This document shows positions 63,128 to 64,000 of a stretch of 64,000 nucleotides of DNA, piece by piece. Made by a program: the position numbers and the translations under genes. The stretch comes from Pseudarthrobacter sulfonivorans (GTDB lineage Bacteria; Actinomycetota; Actinomycetes; Actinomycetales; Micrococcaceae). How positions within the stretch are numbered: position 1 is the stretch's first letter; every line of letters starts with the position of its first letter. Below the pieces are notes generated by a model. It searched no databases. It saw only the letters and a program-made list of their open reading frames with translations, and was not told the DNA's origin. The DNA lies in NCBI RefSeq assembly GCF_014712225.1, contig NZ_JACXBW010000010.1, forward strand, positions 124,001-188,000, read 5' to 3'.

Positions 63128-64000
63128 GTGAGCCGCCGCTACGATCACTGGATCGGAGGCCGAGAGCTACCGCCCGGATCGGGCGAATATGCAACGTCGA
63201 CATCCCCTTGGGACGGCTCGGCCGTCGCGGAGATCGCCTTGGGCGACGCTTCCGACGTCGACGCCGCCGTCACCTCGGCGAAGATCGGCTTCTCAACCTG
63301 GCGTGCGCTCAAGCCCGGCGTTCGCGGAAAGCTGCTGTCGCAGATCGCGGATGCGCTCCGTGCCAACCGCGAGCTCCTCGCGCAGCTGGAGGGTGCCGAG
63401 GCTGGTAAGCCCGCTCCGCAGTCGCTTCGTGAGATCGAAGCCGCCGCGATGTACTTCGACTTCTACGCAGGGCTGGCGAATATACCGTCCGGAGAGGTCA
63501 TCGATCTCGGCGAGGGAATGCACGGCTACACGCGGAATGAGCCATTCGGCGTCATCGGTGTAGTAACACCGTGGAATGCTCCGCTCAATCAGGCGGCCCG
63601 AGCAGTCGCCCCAGCGATACTCGCCGGCAACACCGTGGTGGTCAAGCCGTCCGAATTCACTTCGGCGACGACGCTCGAATTGGCGCGGATTGCCACGGAA
63701 GTGGGTCTGCCCGATGGTGTCCTGAATGTGGTCACCGGAACGGGAGTGGGTGCAGGCCAGCCCCTCATCGAGCATAGGGACATCCGCAAGGTGGCATTCA
63801 CCGGTTCGCTCCGTGCTGGCAGGGAGATCGGCCGGGTTGCAGCGGACAGAGTGCTCCCGCTTACCCTGGAACTTGGCGGGAAGTCCGCGAACATCGTGTT
63901 CGCCGACGCCAACCTGCGTGACGCTGCGGCCGGTGCAGTCCGGGCCTTTACCGCCAATGCCGGCCAGATCTGCAGCGCGGGAACCCGGCTGTTGGTCGCC
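63128..64000 (+). CDS. Aldehyde dehydrogenase (5' part, truncated by the window end)
   Basis: 291 residues are visible from a GTG with GGAG eight bases upstream. Motifs in order: RRYDHWIGGREL, VTPWNAPLNQAARAVAPAILAGNTVVVKPSEF with the active-site Asn, FTGSLRAGREI, LELGGKSANIVFADAN with the general-base Glu, and NAGQICSAGTRLLV with the nucleophilic Cys. All catalytic residues are present. It would oxidise an aldehyde made by an alcohol dehydrogenase, possibly mycofactocin-linked, to the acid that enters the CoA pathway. Confidence 0.93.
   Translation, partial: MSRRYDHWIGGRELPPGSGEYATSTSPWDGSAVAEIALGDASDVDAAVTSAKIGFSTWRALKPGVRGKLLSQIADALRANRELLAQLEGAEAGKPAPQSLREIEAAAMYFDFYAGLANIPSGEVIDLGEGMHGYTRNEPFGVIGVVTPWNAPLNQAARAVAPAILAGNTVVVKPSEFTSATTLELARIATEVGLPDGVLNVVTGTGVGAGQPLIEHRDIRKVAFTGSLRAGREIGRVAADRVLPLTLELGGKSANIVFADANLRDAAAGAVRAFTANAGQICSAGTRLLVA

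Noticed and set aside
1..64000. CRISPR arrays, rRNA genes or a replication origin
   Set aside because: No regularly spaced repeats, rRNA-like sequence or DnaA-box clusters were seen.

Overview
The window is high-GC, densely packed, operon-rich DNA of an actinomycete. An Arthrobacter-like member of the Micrococcaceae is my best guess. It rests on the mycofactocin genes, the fused PntA, the many acyl-CoA dehydrogenases and two small Arthrobacter-type proteins; it is inference, because no rRNA or other marker is present.

Layout. 1-3325 is the end of a mycofactocin cluster: a 3' gene end, mftF and mftG. 3326-4902 is a decayed integration scar with a tRNA 3' fragment, a truncated tyrosine recombinase and a direct repeat. 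4903-11592 (minus) is one operon: etfB, etfA, a cytochrome b561-like protein, a 39-residue ORF, a thiolase, a CitE-like lyase and a quinone reductase. 11859-17945 (plus) holds a beta-oxidation operon: a 59-residue ORF, thiolase, SDR, two crotonases and an acyl-CoA dehydrogenase pair. 18126-22145 carries pntAB and a SnoaL-like protein. 22278-23274 is an IS110 remnant. 23786-26830 (minus) is an acyl-CoA dehydrogenase, a TetR regulator and an alpha-methylacyl-CoA racemase. 26986-30875 (minus) pairs a ferredoxin/NADPH reductase with a molybdopterin oxidoreductase. 31121-36032 (plus) is a MaoC, CitE, CaiB, MaoC, MmgE/PrpD module. 36130-38289 is a glycogen-debranching-type enzyme, followed by an MFS transporter. 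40841-43681 (minus) is an Ssu/Tau-type ABC transporter. 44474-59431 (plus) holds two thiolase-like plus DUF35 pairs, a HyuA/HyuB-type enzyme, a Liv-type ABC transporter, an NADP-binding protein, a second SnoaL-like protein and an SDR. 60641-62858 (minus) is a second acyl-CoA dehydrogenase pair. From 63128 a truncated aldehyde dehydrogenase runs off the end.

Together the genes look like a large, CoA-dependent catabolic island for a branched or cyclic carboxylic acid or alcohol. It includes uptake (Liv, Ssu-like, MFS), oxidation (aldehyde dehydrogenase, mycofactocin), CoA transfer, racemisation, several dehydrogenation and hydration steps, retro-aldol or thiolytic cleavage, and dedicated electron exits (ETF with a cytochrome b, FprB-like reductase, transhydrogenase). 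The substrate cannot be read from the sequence.

The most striking observation is a recurrent 14-bp palindromic motif, GCTNGTYRACNARC, in the promoter region of nearly every catabolic operon from 11.6 kb to 63.0 kb. It suggests one regulon, possibly under the TetR protein encoded at 24886-25539. Other points of interest are the twin thiolase-like/DUF35/Hyu locus with a decayed third copy, a tandem duplication at the C-terminus of HyuA, and a cytochrome b with repeated R-x-G-L-P-R motifs placed behind etfA.
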